64,000 nucleotides of DNA from Amycolatopsis sp. FDAARGOS 1241. Its GTDB lineage: Bacteria > Actinomycetota > Actinomycetes > Mycobacteriales > Pseudonocardiaceae. The DNA lies in the NCBI RefSeq assembly GCF_016889705.1, contig NZ_CP069526.1, forward strand, positions 5,642,001 to 5,706,000, given 5' to 3'. This document shows, piece by piece, positions 35,480-43,504 of this stretch. Numbering within the stretch: the first letter of the stretch is position 1; each line of letters opens with the position of its first letter. The translations under genes were made by a program, and so were the position numbers. Under the pieces are notes generated by a model. It had not been told where the DNA came from, made no database searches, and saw only the letters and a program-made list of their open reading frames with translations.

Positions 35480-36714
35480 ATGACGCTGGTGGTGACCGGC
35501 GCGTCACTCGCGGGCCTGCGCGCGGTCGAGTCGGCGCGGCGGACGGGCTATCGCGGCCGGCTCGTGCTGATCGGCGCGGAGGAACACCCTGCCCTACGAC
35601 CGCCCGCCGCTGTCGAAGGCGTTCCTCGGCGCGGCGGGCCCCGCCCGGATCGAGTCGCCGCGCAGCGAAGCGTCGCTGCGCGGCGAACTCGGCGTCCGGT
35701 TGCGGCTCGGGACGGCGGCGCGAGGGCTCGACACCGACGCGCGGGAGGTGCTGCACGACATGCCGGCCCCCTGCGAGGGATTGGTGATCGCGAACGGCGC
35801 GACGACGCGGCCGTTCCCCGGCGCCGATCCCGGCGTGCACACGCTGCGCACGGGCGAGGACGCGATGCGGTGCGGGCCGCGCTCGACCGGGACGCGCAAA
35901 CCGAGGTGATCGAGGTCGGGTTCATCGGGGCCGGGTTCATCGGGGCCGGGTTCATCGCGGCGGAGGTCGCGTCGGCGGCGCGCCAGCGCGGGTTGCCCGT
36001 GACGATCGTCGAGGCGCTGGACGTGCCGCTCGCGCGGTCGGCCGGGGCTTCGGCCGGGGCGGCGCTCGCCGGCCGGCACCGGGCGGCGGGCACGGAATTG
36101 CGGCTCGGCGCCGAAGCGACCGCGTTCACAACGCGCGGTGGCGCCGTGAGCGGGGTCGTGGCGGCGGGCGAGGTGCTGCCGGCCGACCTCGTCGTGGCGG
36201 GCATCGGTGCGGCGCCGGCCACGGGCTGGCTGCGGGACGGCGGGGTGCGCCTGGACGAGCGCGACGGCGGCTTGGCGTGTGACGCGACGCTCGCCGCCGG
36301 CCCACCGGGCGTATCCGCTGCGGGCGACGTGGCGCACGTCGTGAACCCCGCTCTTCGACGACGAGCCGATGCGGGCCGAGCACTGGACGACCGCCGCCGA
36401 GCAGGGAGCGGCAGCGGCGCGCCACACGCTCGAGCCCGCTTCGGCTCGTCCCCTTCCGCCGGTGCCGTACTTCTGGTCGGACTGGTACGGGCACCGGATC
36501 CGGTTCGTCGGCTCGCCGCGTGCCGGACGAGGCCGTGGTGGCCGTGCCGGCCGAGGCCGGGCTGACCACGCTGTACCGGCAGGGGGATCGGATCGCCGGT
36601 GCGCTCACCGTCGAAAGGCCGAAGGAGATCATGAAGTACCGAAGGCGGATCGCCGCGGCAGCGCCGTGGAACGAGGCCGCGCAGTTCGCCGGGACCACAC
36701 GGAGGGCCGCGTAG
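35480..36714 (+). pseudogene. FAD-dependent ferredoxin/rubredoxin reductase with at least four frameshifts
   Basis: The product begins as a normal reductase (VVTGASLAGLRAVESARRTGY, FAD motif with the usual Gly pattern). It continues only by switching frames near 35588 (to YDRPPLSKAFL), near 35873 (to AALDRDAQTEVI), near 36350 (to FDDEPMRAEHWTTAA) and near 36517 (to DEAVVAVPAEAGL). It ends at 36714. The second nucleotide-binding motif carries a 15-bp tandem expansion (GFIGAGFIGAGFI, about 35919-35960). Each break fits one added or lost base in a GC run. Read across frames it is full length and in the right operon place. It is dead as sequenced unless these are read errors. Confidence 0.85.
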
Positions 36715-36715
36715 A

Positions 36716-37351
36716 ATGACGATCATGAGCGGGGCACTCCGGGCCGCACCGCCCGGAGGCGGCCAGCACCGGCAGCCGATCGTCGCCGCGGCCATCGAGC
36801 TCACCGCGCGCGACGGCTGGGCGGCGGTGACGATGGCGCGGCTGGCCGAGGCCACGGGCGTGAGCCGGCAGACCGTGTACAACGAGATCGGGTCCAAGGC
36901 GGCGCTCGCCGAGGTGATGATCTCCCACGAGCTGGGCCGGTTCCTCGCCGTGGTGCGCACCGCGTTCGACCGCCACCCCGGTGACCTGGTCGAAGCGATC
37001 TACGAGGCGATCCGCGCCGTGCTCGACCTCGCTGAGGACAACATCCTGCTGCGCGCCATCGCGTCGGCCACGCACGGCACGGACACCGAGCTGCTGCCGC
37101 TGCTGACCACGCGTGCGGGCTCGCTGCTCACCGAGGCGAAGACGATGCTGGGCGAGCGCGTGCGCTCGTACGAGCCGCCGCTGGACGACGAGCAGATCGC
37201 CGTGATGATCGACCTCGTCGTGCGGACCGTGCTGAGCCACGTGATGCAGCCGTCGGACACACCCGAACGCACCGCGGACGCCCTGGCCTGGGTCGCCGGG
37301 CGGGTGCTGGGCACGTCGGCCGCCCGCCCGATGCGCCACCGCGTCCGCTGA
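36716..37351 (+). CDS. TetR-family regulator of the alkane operon (AlkU/AlkX position)
   Basis: 211 residues, starting one base after the reductase stop. The N-terminal helix-turn-helix spans about residues 20-65 (IVAAAIELTARDGWAAVTMARLAEATGVSRQTVYNEIGSK), with a helical effector domain behind. Position at the end of alkB-ferredoxin-reductase matches the TetR gene that closes rhodococcal and other actinobacterial alk operons. Predicted repressor acting at the palindrome upstream of alkB, with an alkane or fatty-acid ligand. A second start at 36725 is possible. Confidence 0.9.
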   Translation: MTIMSGALRAAPPGGGQHRQPIVAAAIELTARDGWAAVTMARLAEATGVSRQTVYNEIGSKAALAEVMISHELGRFLAVVRTAFDRHPGDLVEAIYEAIRAVLDLAEDNILLRAIASATHGTDTELLPLLTTRAGSLLTEAKTMLGERVRSYEPPLDDEQIAVMIDLVVRTVLSHVMQPSDTPERTADALAWVAGRVLGTSAARPMRHRVR

Positions 37352-37400
37352 CCCACCCGGGCGCGCCGACCCGCCTGGGCACGGGGCGCCGCTCCGCGCC

Positions 37401-37778
37401 ATGATGGACGGCGTGGAATCGACTCGCGTGGACCGCTGGCTGTGGGCCGTGCGGCTGGCGAAAACGCGTTCCGACGCCGCGGCCGCCTGCCGCGGCGGCC
37501 ACGTGCGCGTGAACGACCGCCCGGCGAAACCCGCCACCACCGTCGTCCCCGGCGACCGCGTCCGCGCCCGCATCGGCACGAACACGCGCGTCGTCGAAGT
37601 CGTGCGGGTGATCGAGAAGCGCGTCGGCGCGCCGGAGGCCGCCAAGTGCCTCATCGACCACACCCCGAAGCCGCCGCCCGAGGCGATGGTCCCGGTGGCT
37701 CACCGCGAACGCGGCGCCGGACGGCCGACGAAACGGGACCGCCGGGTGCTGGACGAGTTCCGGTCCCGCTGGGGCTGA
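37401..37778 (+). CDS. S4-domain RNA-binding protein (HslR/Hsp15-like)
   Basis: 125 residues (shorter if GTG 37413 is used). The S4 fold covers about residues 8-65: RVDRWLWAVRLAKTRSDAAAACRGGHVRVND, then the VVPGDRVRARIG strand. A basic C-terminal tail (RGAGRPTKRDRR) suits RNA binding. Hsp15-like proteins bind stalled 50S subunits carrying peptidyl-tRNA, and actinobacterial versions are short like this one. It is a single gene, convergent with the MFS remnant. Confidence 0.88.
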   Translation: MMDGVESTRVDRWLWAVRLAKTRSDAAAACRGGHVRVNDRPAKPATTVVPGDRVRARIGTNTRVVEVVRVIEKRVGAPEAAKCLIDHTPKPPPEAMVPVAHRERGAGRPTKRDRRVLDEFRSRWG

Positions 37779-37779
37779 G

Positions 37780-38169
37780 TCACGTGCGCGGGATCCGCGC
37801 CGCGATCACGCACGCGCACAGCGCGAACACCCCCACGAGACCGAAGCCGACCTCGTAGCCGTGCGCGGTGACGACCGTCGACACCACCGCGACGCGATGC
37901 TCCCGCCGATGGTGCGCAGGTTGGCGTTCACGCCCGTGGCCGACGCCGTGCGGTCAGGCGGCACACCGCCGACGACCAGACCCGCGAGCGCCGCGTAGAC
38001 CATTCCGAGGCCGGCACCGAACACCGCCCCGGACACCACGACGAGCGCGACCCAGGCGACCGGCGCGGCTTCGCCCCGAGCTCCCAGAGCGCCGAGCGCG
38101 CTGCTGAGGACGAGCTGCGTCCCGCGGTGCAGCCGGACGACCCCGCTGGCCCAGCCAGGCTGGTGCACC
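37780..38169 (-). pseudogene. MFS transporter, C-terminal remnant
   Basis: Only the last third of a DHA2-type efflux pump remains. It has GLGMVYAALAGLVVGGVPPDRTASATGVNANLRTIGGSIA and then, after a frameshift near 37890, VAVVSTVVTAHGYEVGFGLVGVFAL to the stop at 37780. All upstream membrane segments are missing. The truncated 5' side abuts the LuxR remnant within a few bases. Confidence 0.8.
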
Positions 38170-38170
38170 T

Positions 38171-38329
38171 CGCGAAAGGCTGCGCAATCAGGAGATCGCG
38201 GCCACCCTGCACCTGATCCCGGCGACGGTGAAGTTCCACCTGGCGCGCGTGTTCCGGAAGCTGGGTGTCCACACGCGCGGTGAAGCCGCGGCGGTCGCGC
38301 ACGAGTTCTCGTTGGTCGGCCGTCCCTGA
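38171..38329 (+). pseudogene. LuxR-family regulator, C-terminal helix-turn-helix remnant
   Basis: The frame gives RLRNQEIAATLHLIPATVKFHLARVFRKLGVHTRGEAAAVA and stops at 38329. This is the LuxR DNA-binding domain minus its first helix, with no sensor domain and no start codon. It points away from the MFS remnant, so the ancestral pair was divergent and both 5' ends were removed together. Confidence 0.8.
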
Positions 38330-38331
38330 GA

Positions 38332-39249
38332 TCAGCCCCGCCGGAGCACGGACACGACGTAGGCCGCTGCTTCGGCGATCAGCGGGTAGCGGGGCGGGTC
38401 GTCGTACGACTGGCGGTCGGAGAGGATCGCGAGGACGAGGGGCGCCGAGCCGGGCGGGCGCAGGACGGCGACGTCGTTGACGCGGCCGTAGTCGCCGTGG
38501 CCGGTTTTGCCGATCACCCGCCAGGTGGCGGGGACGCCGGCTTCGATGGTCTGCCCGCCGGTGGTGCTGCGGCTCAGCCAGTCTTCGACGAGCGCGCGGC
38601 GGTCGGCCGGCAAGGCGTCACCGAGCACGACCCGCTGGTGATCGGCGGCGAGTGCGCGCGGGGTCGTGGTGTCGCGCGGATCATCGGGGCGATCGCGGTT
38701 GAGGTCCGGTTCGTACTGGTCCATGCGGCTGACGTCGTCGCCGAGGGTGCGCAGGTAGGCCGTGAGGCCGGGCGGGCCGCCGGCGTCGCGCATGAGCAGG
38801 TTGCCGGCGGTGCCGTCGCTGTAGCGGATGGCCGCGTCGCAGAGTGCGCGGACGGTCATGCTCGTGTGGTGTTCGGTGATGGGCGAGACGGAGTTGACGT
38901 CGGCCTTCGGGTACCTGATCGTGCTGTCCAAGTAGGACAGTGGCCGCCGGTGCAGGACAGCGGCGACGGCGAACGTCTTGAAGGTGGAGCAGAACGCGAA
39001 CCGCTCGCCCGCCCGGTACTCCACGACCGCGCCGCTGCCGGTGTCGAGGGCGTGGACCCCGAGGCGGGCGCCGTACTCGCGTTCGAGGGCTTCGAGCGGG
39101 GCCGTGCTCGCTCGGGTGGTGCTCGGTGGCGCCGGGCGAGAGGGAGCCGTCGTGACCGGTGCGACACGAGCGGGCGCGTTCGCGCAGCCGGCGAGCGGCA
39201 CGGCCACCGCCCCGGCGAGCAGGACCCGGCGGCCGAATCCCTGGTTCAC
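38332..39249 (-). CDS. Class A beta-lactamase (lipoprotein), copy 1
   Basis: 305 residues from GTG 39249 (GAGGGG upstream). The lipobox VPLAGC (C22) predicts a lipoprotein. Active-site motifs: STFK (S88, K91) preceded by Cys87, SDG (144-146) in place of SDN, EPDLN (E180, the deacylating Glu) and KTG (248-250). SDG in place of SDN and a Cys before the nucleophile occur in several class A enzymes. It would hydrolyse beta-lactams outside the membrane. It lies 11 bp downstream of the M15 peptidase gene, implying co-transcription. Confidence 0.93.
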   Translation of the reverse strand: MNQGFGRRVLLAGAVAVPLAGCANAPARVAPVTTAPSRPAPPSTTRASTAPLEALEREYGARLGVHALDTGSGAVVEYRAGERFAFCSTFKTFAVAAVLHRRPLSYLDSTIRYPKADVNSVSPITEHHTSMTVRALCDAAIRYSDGTAGNLLMRDAGGPPGLTAYLRTLGDDVSRMDQYEPDLNRDRPDDPRDTTTPRALAADHQRVVLGDALPADRRALVEDWLSRSTTGGQTIEAGVPATWRVIGKTGHGDYGRVNDVAVLRPPGSAPLVLAILSDRQSYDDPPRYPLIAEAAAYVVSVLRRG

Positions 39250-39260
39250 AGCTGATCCCC

Positions 39261-39764
39261 TCACTGTTCGGCGTCGGCCAGGCAGCTGCCCGGATGCGGC
39301 AGCCGCGGGGGGCGGCCTTCGGGGTGGTGCTCGAAGTGCCACCATTCGTTGTCGTACACGCGGTAGAGCCGGTGCTGTCCACCGTGGACCTCCAGCCACC
39401 GCGCCCCCTCGCGCGGGCGCACGTCCACCGCCCTGCCCCGCACGTGCCACGACTCCCCCGGCGGCAACGTCCGCCGGCGCGCCGCGACGGCGGACCCGGC
39501 GCGCCGGACTTCGGCGGCGAAGAGCCGCTCCTGCTCACCGGCGTCGCGGTGGCCGGACGTGAGGCCGAGCAGAACGCCGTCCCGCCACAGCGCCGTCGCC
39601 CGGGCGGCGGCGAACGCGGCCTGCGTCCCGGGGCTCAGACCGGTGAGATCCTCGGCGGGGAACCGGACGGCGAGCGCCCACTGGCACGCGAGGTGCCGCC
39701 CCCGCCGCGGCGCGACGAGCGCGGCAGCCGGCCACAGCACGAAGGCCAGCAGCCGGGTCACCAC
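39261..39764 (-). CDS. M15-family D,D-peptidase (VanY/DdcY-like), membrane-anchored
   Basis: 167 residues from GTG 39764. One N-terminal membrane segment (LLAFVLWPAAALV) is followed by an M15 zinc peptidase core: TSGHRDAGEQERLF, the zinc motif SWHVRGRAVDV and EWWHFEHH. Such enzymes trim the terminal D-Ala from peptidoglycan stems or act as D,D-dipeptidases. It precedes a beta-lactamase on the same strand, so both may respond to cell-wall stress. The start is uncertain (GTG 39761 also possible). Confidence 0.88.
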   Translation of the reverse strand: MVTRLLAFVLWPAAALVAPRRGRHLACQWALAVRFPAEDLTGLSPGTQAAFAAARATALWRDGVLLGLTSGHRDAGEQERLFAAEVRRAGSAVAARRRTLPPGESWHVRGRAVDVRPREGARWLEVHGGQHRLYRVYDNEWWHFEHHPEGRPPRLPHPGSCLADAEQ

Positions 39765-40123
39765 CCGGTAGCCGCGGTCACGCCGCCGCACCCGCTCCCC
39801 TGACTGCGCACGCCGGCGCGCACCGCGGCCGTGCCAGGGCCCCCGCTCCCGGGAGCAGAGCCTGCGCAACCCCAGCGCGAACACCAAACCCCACCAGCAC
39901 GCGACAACTCGCAGGCGCCCCGGCGCATGCGGACGGCGTTGTCCCTCTGGCCGCGACTGGCCGCGCCCCGGCGATCCGGCACAGCACGACGGCCACTTCC
40001 CCCGCGGCGCGGGAACTCCACGCCGCCGGGCCGCACCGCGATCGAGCGGCAACCCGCCCCGCTGAAGCAGCCCGGCCGGGCGCGCACGCGCGCCGGGCAA
40101 CACCGATCCCCCGGAAAACCTTC
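39765..40123. other. Non-coding interval, no feature recognised
   Basis: About 360 bp between the second beta-lactamase stop and the M15 gene start. Frames are Arg/Pro-rich and match nothing I know. A promoter for the M15-bla pair is expected here, but I cannot point to one. Confidence 0.45.
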
Positions 40124-41008
40124 TCATCCCAAGGCCTTCACCGCGGCGGTCGTGACGCGGGCGATCAGCGCGTCGTCCGTTGTGGCGTCCGCGGCGCGGT
40201 GGTCGGAGAGCACCACGAGGACGATCGGGGCCCGGCCGGGGGGCCAGGTGATCGCGATGTCGTTGCGGGTGCCGTGGTCGGCGGTGCCGGTTTTGTCGGC
40301 GACCTGCCAGCCGGCCGGAACGCCGGCGCGGATGGTGGCGGCGCCGGTGGTATTGGCGCGCATGGTGTCGGTCAGGAAGGTGCGGGCGTCCGGCGGCAGC
40401 ACCGAGCCGAGGACCACCGCGCGCAGATCGCGTGCCCACGTGCGTGGCGTCGTCGTATCGCGGACGTCGCCGGGGGCGCTTTCGTTGAGGGTGGTTTCGG
40501 TGCGGTCGACGTGGGTCGTCCGGTCGCCGATCGAGCTGAGCCACGAGCCCAGCGCCGGGGGGCCGCCGAGTTCGCGGAAGAGGAGGTTGGCGCCGGTGTT
40601 GTCGCTGTAGCGCAAGGCCGCGTCCATGACCGCGCGCAACGTCATGCCGTCCGCGACGTGCTGCGAAGTGATCGGCGAGGCGGAGACGACGTCGGCTTGC
40701 GTGTACTTCACCACGCGGTCGATGCCGGCCACGCCGAGCTTCTTCAGCACCGCGGCAGAGCTGAACACCTTGTGCGTCGAGGCGTACGCGAAGCGCTCGT
40801 CGGCGCGGTAGGCGACCTCGCGGCCAGAGCCGGTGTCGAGGGCGTACACGCCGAGGCGGGCGCCGAACGTCCGCTCCACGTCCGCGAAGTCGTGGCTCGA
40901 AACGGCCGCCGACGATGGGGTGGTCGGCGGCGCGACCTGCGGAGACGCGGGCACGGCACACCCCGCCAGCAGCGCGAGGGCCACCAGCGGCACAGTCTTG
41001 CGAAGCAA
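40124..41008 (-). CDS. Class A beta-lactamase (BlaL-like lipoprotein), copy 2
   Basis: 294 residues from TTG 41008, preceded by AAGGGGG. Lipobox LLAGC (C17). Catalytic set complete: STHK (S77, K80), SDN (135-137), ETTLN (E171) and KTG (239-241). It is divergent from a LysR gene followed by a BlaB-like gene, the exact arrangement of the Streptomyces cacaoi blaL locus, where BlaA (LysR) and BlaB control inducible beta-lactamase expression. It therefore is probably the inducible enzyme of the window. Confidence 0.95.
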   Translation of the reverse strand: MLRKTVPLVALALLAGCAVPASPQVAPPTTPSSAAVSSHDFADVERTFGARLGVYALDTGSGREVAYRADERFAYASTHKVFSSAAVLKKLGVAGIDRVVKYTQADVVSASPITSQHVADGMTLRAVMDAALRYSDNTGANLLFRELGGPPALGSWLSSIGDRTTHVDRTETTLNESAPGDVRDTTTPRTWARDLRAVVLGSVLPPDARTFLTDTMRANTTGAATIRAGVPAGWQVADKTGTADHGTRNDIAITWPPGRAPIVLVVLSDHRAADATTDDALIARVTTAAVKALG

Positions 41009-41063
41009 CGAGATCCCCCTTCGGAAGTGATCGGCATCCGCAGTCTCACGAAACCCCTCCATG

Positions 41064-41105
41064 CTGTCGAAGACAGAAATGGCCACTTCCATGCCGAACG
41101 GGCAT
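41064..41105. promoter_or_regulatory. Candidate LysR (BlaA) binding region
   Basis: The 108-bp bla/lysR gap holds CTGTC-gaa-GACAG (41064-41076) and ATGCC-gaacg-GGCAT (41091-41105). The second is a T-N11-A-compatible dyad typical of LysR sites and lies just before the lysR start. Confidence 0.55.
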
Positions 41106-41116
41106 ACAGTGTGCTC

Positions 41117-42004
41117 GTGGACCTGATCGGCAGCTGCCGCGCGTTCGTCGGCGTGAGCGAGACCGGGAGCTTCACCGCAGGCGCCGCGGTGGCCGGCATC
41201 CCGCAGCCCGTGGCGAGCCGCCGCATCGCTGCGCTCGAGCGCCACCTCGGCGAGCGGTTGTTCGACCGCGCGACGCGCCGGGCACAGCTGACGCCCTTCG
41301 GCCGCGACCTGCTGCCGTCGGCGCGGCGGCTGGTGCGCCTGGCCGACGCGATGGAACACGACGCCAAACGCGCCAAGCTCCGGCCGCTGCGCCTGGCCGT
41401 GCCGGACACCTGCACCACCCGCGACCTGGCCGAGCTCGACGCCGAGGCCCGCGCGCTCGGCGTCTTCCTCGAGTTCCGCCCGGCGCCGCCCGGGGAACGC
41501 GCGGAGCTCGTCCGCACGCACGACGTCCGGGCCGCGGTCGTCGCCGTGCCCACCGGTGATGCCCTGTGGACGGTCCCGCTCGGTGTCGCGGGCACGGAGC
41601 GCCGGCCGCTCCCGCCCGTCGTCCACCTCGACACGCTGCGGGCCGGGCGCGGCGCGAGGGCCGAGCGCCGCCGCGTGTGGATCCAGCCCGAGGACGACGT
41701 GCCCCACATCCGCGACCGGGTCTCCCGCGTGCGCGACGCCGTCGGCCTGCAGCCCGCGCAGGTCGCCGTCGCCGATTCGCTGACGGCCGCCGCGGCAGGC
41801 GTCTACTCCTCGGCCGACCTGCTGCTGTGCTCGGTCGTCCAAGCGACCGAACTGGGCCTCGGCTGGCGGCCGATCGGGGAGCTCGACCTGGCGCGCGGCT
41901 TCGACGTCGCGGCCGCGCTCGGCGAAGATGCCCAGCACCTGCGCACGCAGCTGCGGGCCGGTCTCGCCCGCTGCCTCGGCGCGACCGACGAGGAGGACGG
42001 GTGA
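41117..42004 (+). CDS. LysR-family regulator, BlaA-like
   Basis: 295 residues from GTG 41117 (GTG 41111 is two codons longer). The N-terminal LysR helix-turn-helix covers about residues 1-60 (FVGVSETGSFTAGAAVAGI, QPVASRRIAALERHLGERLFDRATR). A shortened effector domain follows (RPLRLAVPDTCTTRDLAELD, GLQPAQVAVADS). It overlaps the next gene by GTGA and diverges from the SDN-type beta-lactamase. By synteny with S. cacaoi blaA it should activate that gene when beta-lactams disturb the cell wall. Confidence 0.9.
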   Translation: MDLIGSCRAFVGVSETGSFTAGAAVAGIPQPVASRRIAALERHLGERLFDRATRRAQLTPFGRDLLPSARRLVRLADAMEHDAKRAKLRPLRLAVPDTCTTRDLAELDAEARALGVFLEFRPAPPGERAELVRTHDVRAAVVAVPTGDALWTVPLGVAGTERRPLPPVVHLDTLRAGRGARAERRRVWIQPEDDVPHIRDRVSRVRDAVGLQPAQVAVADSLTAAAAGVYSSADLLLCSVVQATELGLGWRPIGELDLARGFDVAAALGEDAQHLRTQLRAGLARCLGATDEEDG

Positions 42005-42903
42005 GCACCGAAGCCCTGCTGCGAACGCTGCGCGCCGAACTCGACGACGGCGGGCTGCGCGGCTCGTTCCTGGTGCGCGACCTGCGCACCGGCCGCGAGC
42101 TCGGCATCGACCCCGATCTGGAGTTCCCGAGCGCGTCGCTGGTCAAGGTCCCGCTCGCCGCCGCGACGCTCGAACGCGTCCGCCTCGGCGAGCTCGACGG
42201 CGCCACCCCGATCGACGTCCGGCCGGGCCGGGTCACCACTCCCGGCCCCACCGGCCTCGCCCGCTTCCGGCACCCGGCGCGCGTCGCGATCGACGACCTG
42301 CTCTACCTGAGCCTGGCGATCAGCGACGGCACGGCGGCCGACGCGCTGTTCCAGCTCACGCCGCCGGCCGAGGTCACGCGGATGCTGCGCGAGTGGGGTG
42401 TCGACGGCGTCACCGTCCGGCACCCGATGGGCGAGCTGGCCGACACACCGGCCGAACGCTTCGGGCCAGGAGAGATCCACCTGGCCCACTCACTCGCCAT
42501 CCGCGCCGGGACCGCCGGCCGCGGGCACCCGGTGTCGCAATTGGACATCAGCCGCGCCAGCTCCGGGTCGGCCCGCGCGTACACCGGCCTGCTCGAAGCG
42601 CTGTGGCGGCCGTCCAAGGTGGACGAAGCGGTGGCCGCGCGGGTACGCGAGCTGATGGCCCAGAACCTGATGCGGCAACGGCTTTCACCCGACTTCTGGT
42701 CCGACGCCACGAAGTGGTCGTCGAAGACCGGGACCCTGCTGAACCTGCGGCACGAGGTCGGGGTCGCCGAGCACGCCGACGGTCAGGTGTTCGCGGTCGC
42801 CGCGCTCACCGAGTCACGGGTCCCCGCGGCGATCCAGCCCGAAGCCGAGATCCTCATGGCCCGCGTCGCCCGGACGCTGCGCGACCACCTGCGGTCGCAC
42901 TGA
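42001..42903 (+). CDS. Serine beta-lactamase-like protein, BlaB-like, cytoplasmic
   Basis: 300 residues, GTG start overlapping the lysR stop. It keeps penicillin-recognising motifs, SLVK (S46, K49), SDG (108-110) and KTG (242-244), but has no signal peptide, so it stays in the cytoplasm, and no clear ExxLN Glu loop. BlaB of S. cacaoi is such a protein and is needed with BlaA for induction. I infer a sensor or modulator role rather than resistance hydrolysis. Confidence 0.87.
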   Translation: MSTEALLRTLRAELDDGGLRGSFLVRDLRTGRELGIDPDLEFPSASLVKVPLAAATLERVRLGELDGATPIDVRPGRVTTPGPTGLARFRHPARVAIDDLLYLSLAISDGTAADALFQLTPPAEVTRMLREWGVDGVTVRHPMGELADTPAERFGPGEIHLAHSLAIRAGTAGRGHPVSQLDISRASSGSARAYTGLLEALWRPSKVDEAVAARVRELMAQNLMRQRLSPDFWSDATKWSSKTGTLLNLRHEVGVAEHADGQVFAVAALTESRVPAAIQPEAEILMARVARTLRDHLRSH

Positions 42904-42905
42904 CC

Positions 42906-43448
42906 TCAGGCCATCCGCTCGAACCACCGGTCCACGATGGCGTCGGCCACTCCGGGGTCGTCGCGCAGGATGCTGGTGAGCGCGAGCCCCCGAAGCAGCA
43001 CGAGCAGCGATTCGTAGCCGATCCGATCGTTCCCGAAGGACTCGAAAGTCTCCCGCAGTTCGCGGCCCAGCTCGCGTTCCGCCGGCAGCAGAGCCGTGCG
43101 CAAAGCCGGATCGGTGCGCGCGCCCAGCCACAGTTCGAGGCCCGCGAGGAACAACGATCCCGACATCGCCTCACGCAACGCCGTCACGAGATCGCGTTTC
43201 GAACGGGCACCCGCGCCGGCCGCGCGCACCCGAACCAGCTGCTGCTCGGCGATGTGGTGGATCGCGGCGACGAACAAGTCCGCTTTGGACCCGAAGTGGT
43301 GCAGCAGCGCGCCGCGCGACACCCCGGCCCGCTCCTGCACGCGCTGGGTGGTGGTGCCCGCGTAGCCGAACTCCACCAGGCACCCGACGGTTGCCTCCAG
43401 CAGGTGCTCGCGGGTCCGCGCTCGTTGTTCGCTGCGGGTGGTGGGCAT
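42906..43448 (-). CDS. TetR-family regulator
   Basis: 180 residues. The helix-turn-helix spans about residues 8-55 (RARTREHLLEATVGCLVEFGYAGTTTQRVQERAGVSRGALLHHFGSK). A helical ligand domain follows. Divergent from the acyl-CoA ligase/enoyl-CoA hydratase pair, with an ACAGTCC/GGACTGT dyad between, so it is the likely repressor of that pair, responding to an acid or acyl-CoA. Confidence 0.9.
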   Translation of the reverse strand: MPTTRSEQRARTREHLLEATVGCLVEFGYAGTTTQRVQERAGVSRGALLHHFGSKADLFVAAIHHIAEQQLVRVRAAGAGARSKRDLVTALREAMSGSLFLAGLELWLGARTDPALRTALLPAERELGRELRETFESFGNDRIGYESLLVLLRGLALTSILRDDPGVADAIVDRWFERMA

Positions 43449-43472
43449 CGGCGCAGTCTACTCGGCTCGTTG

Positions 43473-43490
43473 ACAGTCCAGACGGACTGT
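43473..43490. promoter_or_regulatory. TetR operator ACAGTCC-AGAC-GGACTGT
   Basis: An inverted repeat with perfect 7-bp arms and a 4-nt centre, overlapping a plus-strand TTGACA (43470-43475) and lying 25 bp before the TetR start. Bound repressor would block both directions. Confidence 0.7.
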
Positions 43491-43504
43491 GGAACTCTCC
43501 CGGC

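Noticed and set aside
38171..38329. A small intact LuxR-type regulator
   Set aside because: There is no start codon or first helix, and the frame begins at the junction with a truncated MFS gene.
42001..42903. A third resistance beta-lactamase
   Set aside because: It lacks a signal peptide and a clear ExxLN loop and sits in the BlaB position behind a LysR, so a regulatory role fits better.
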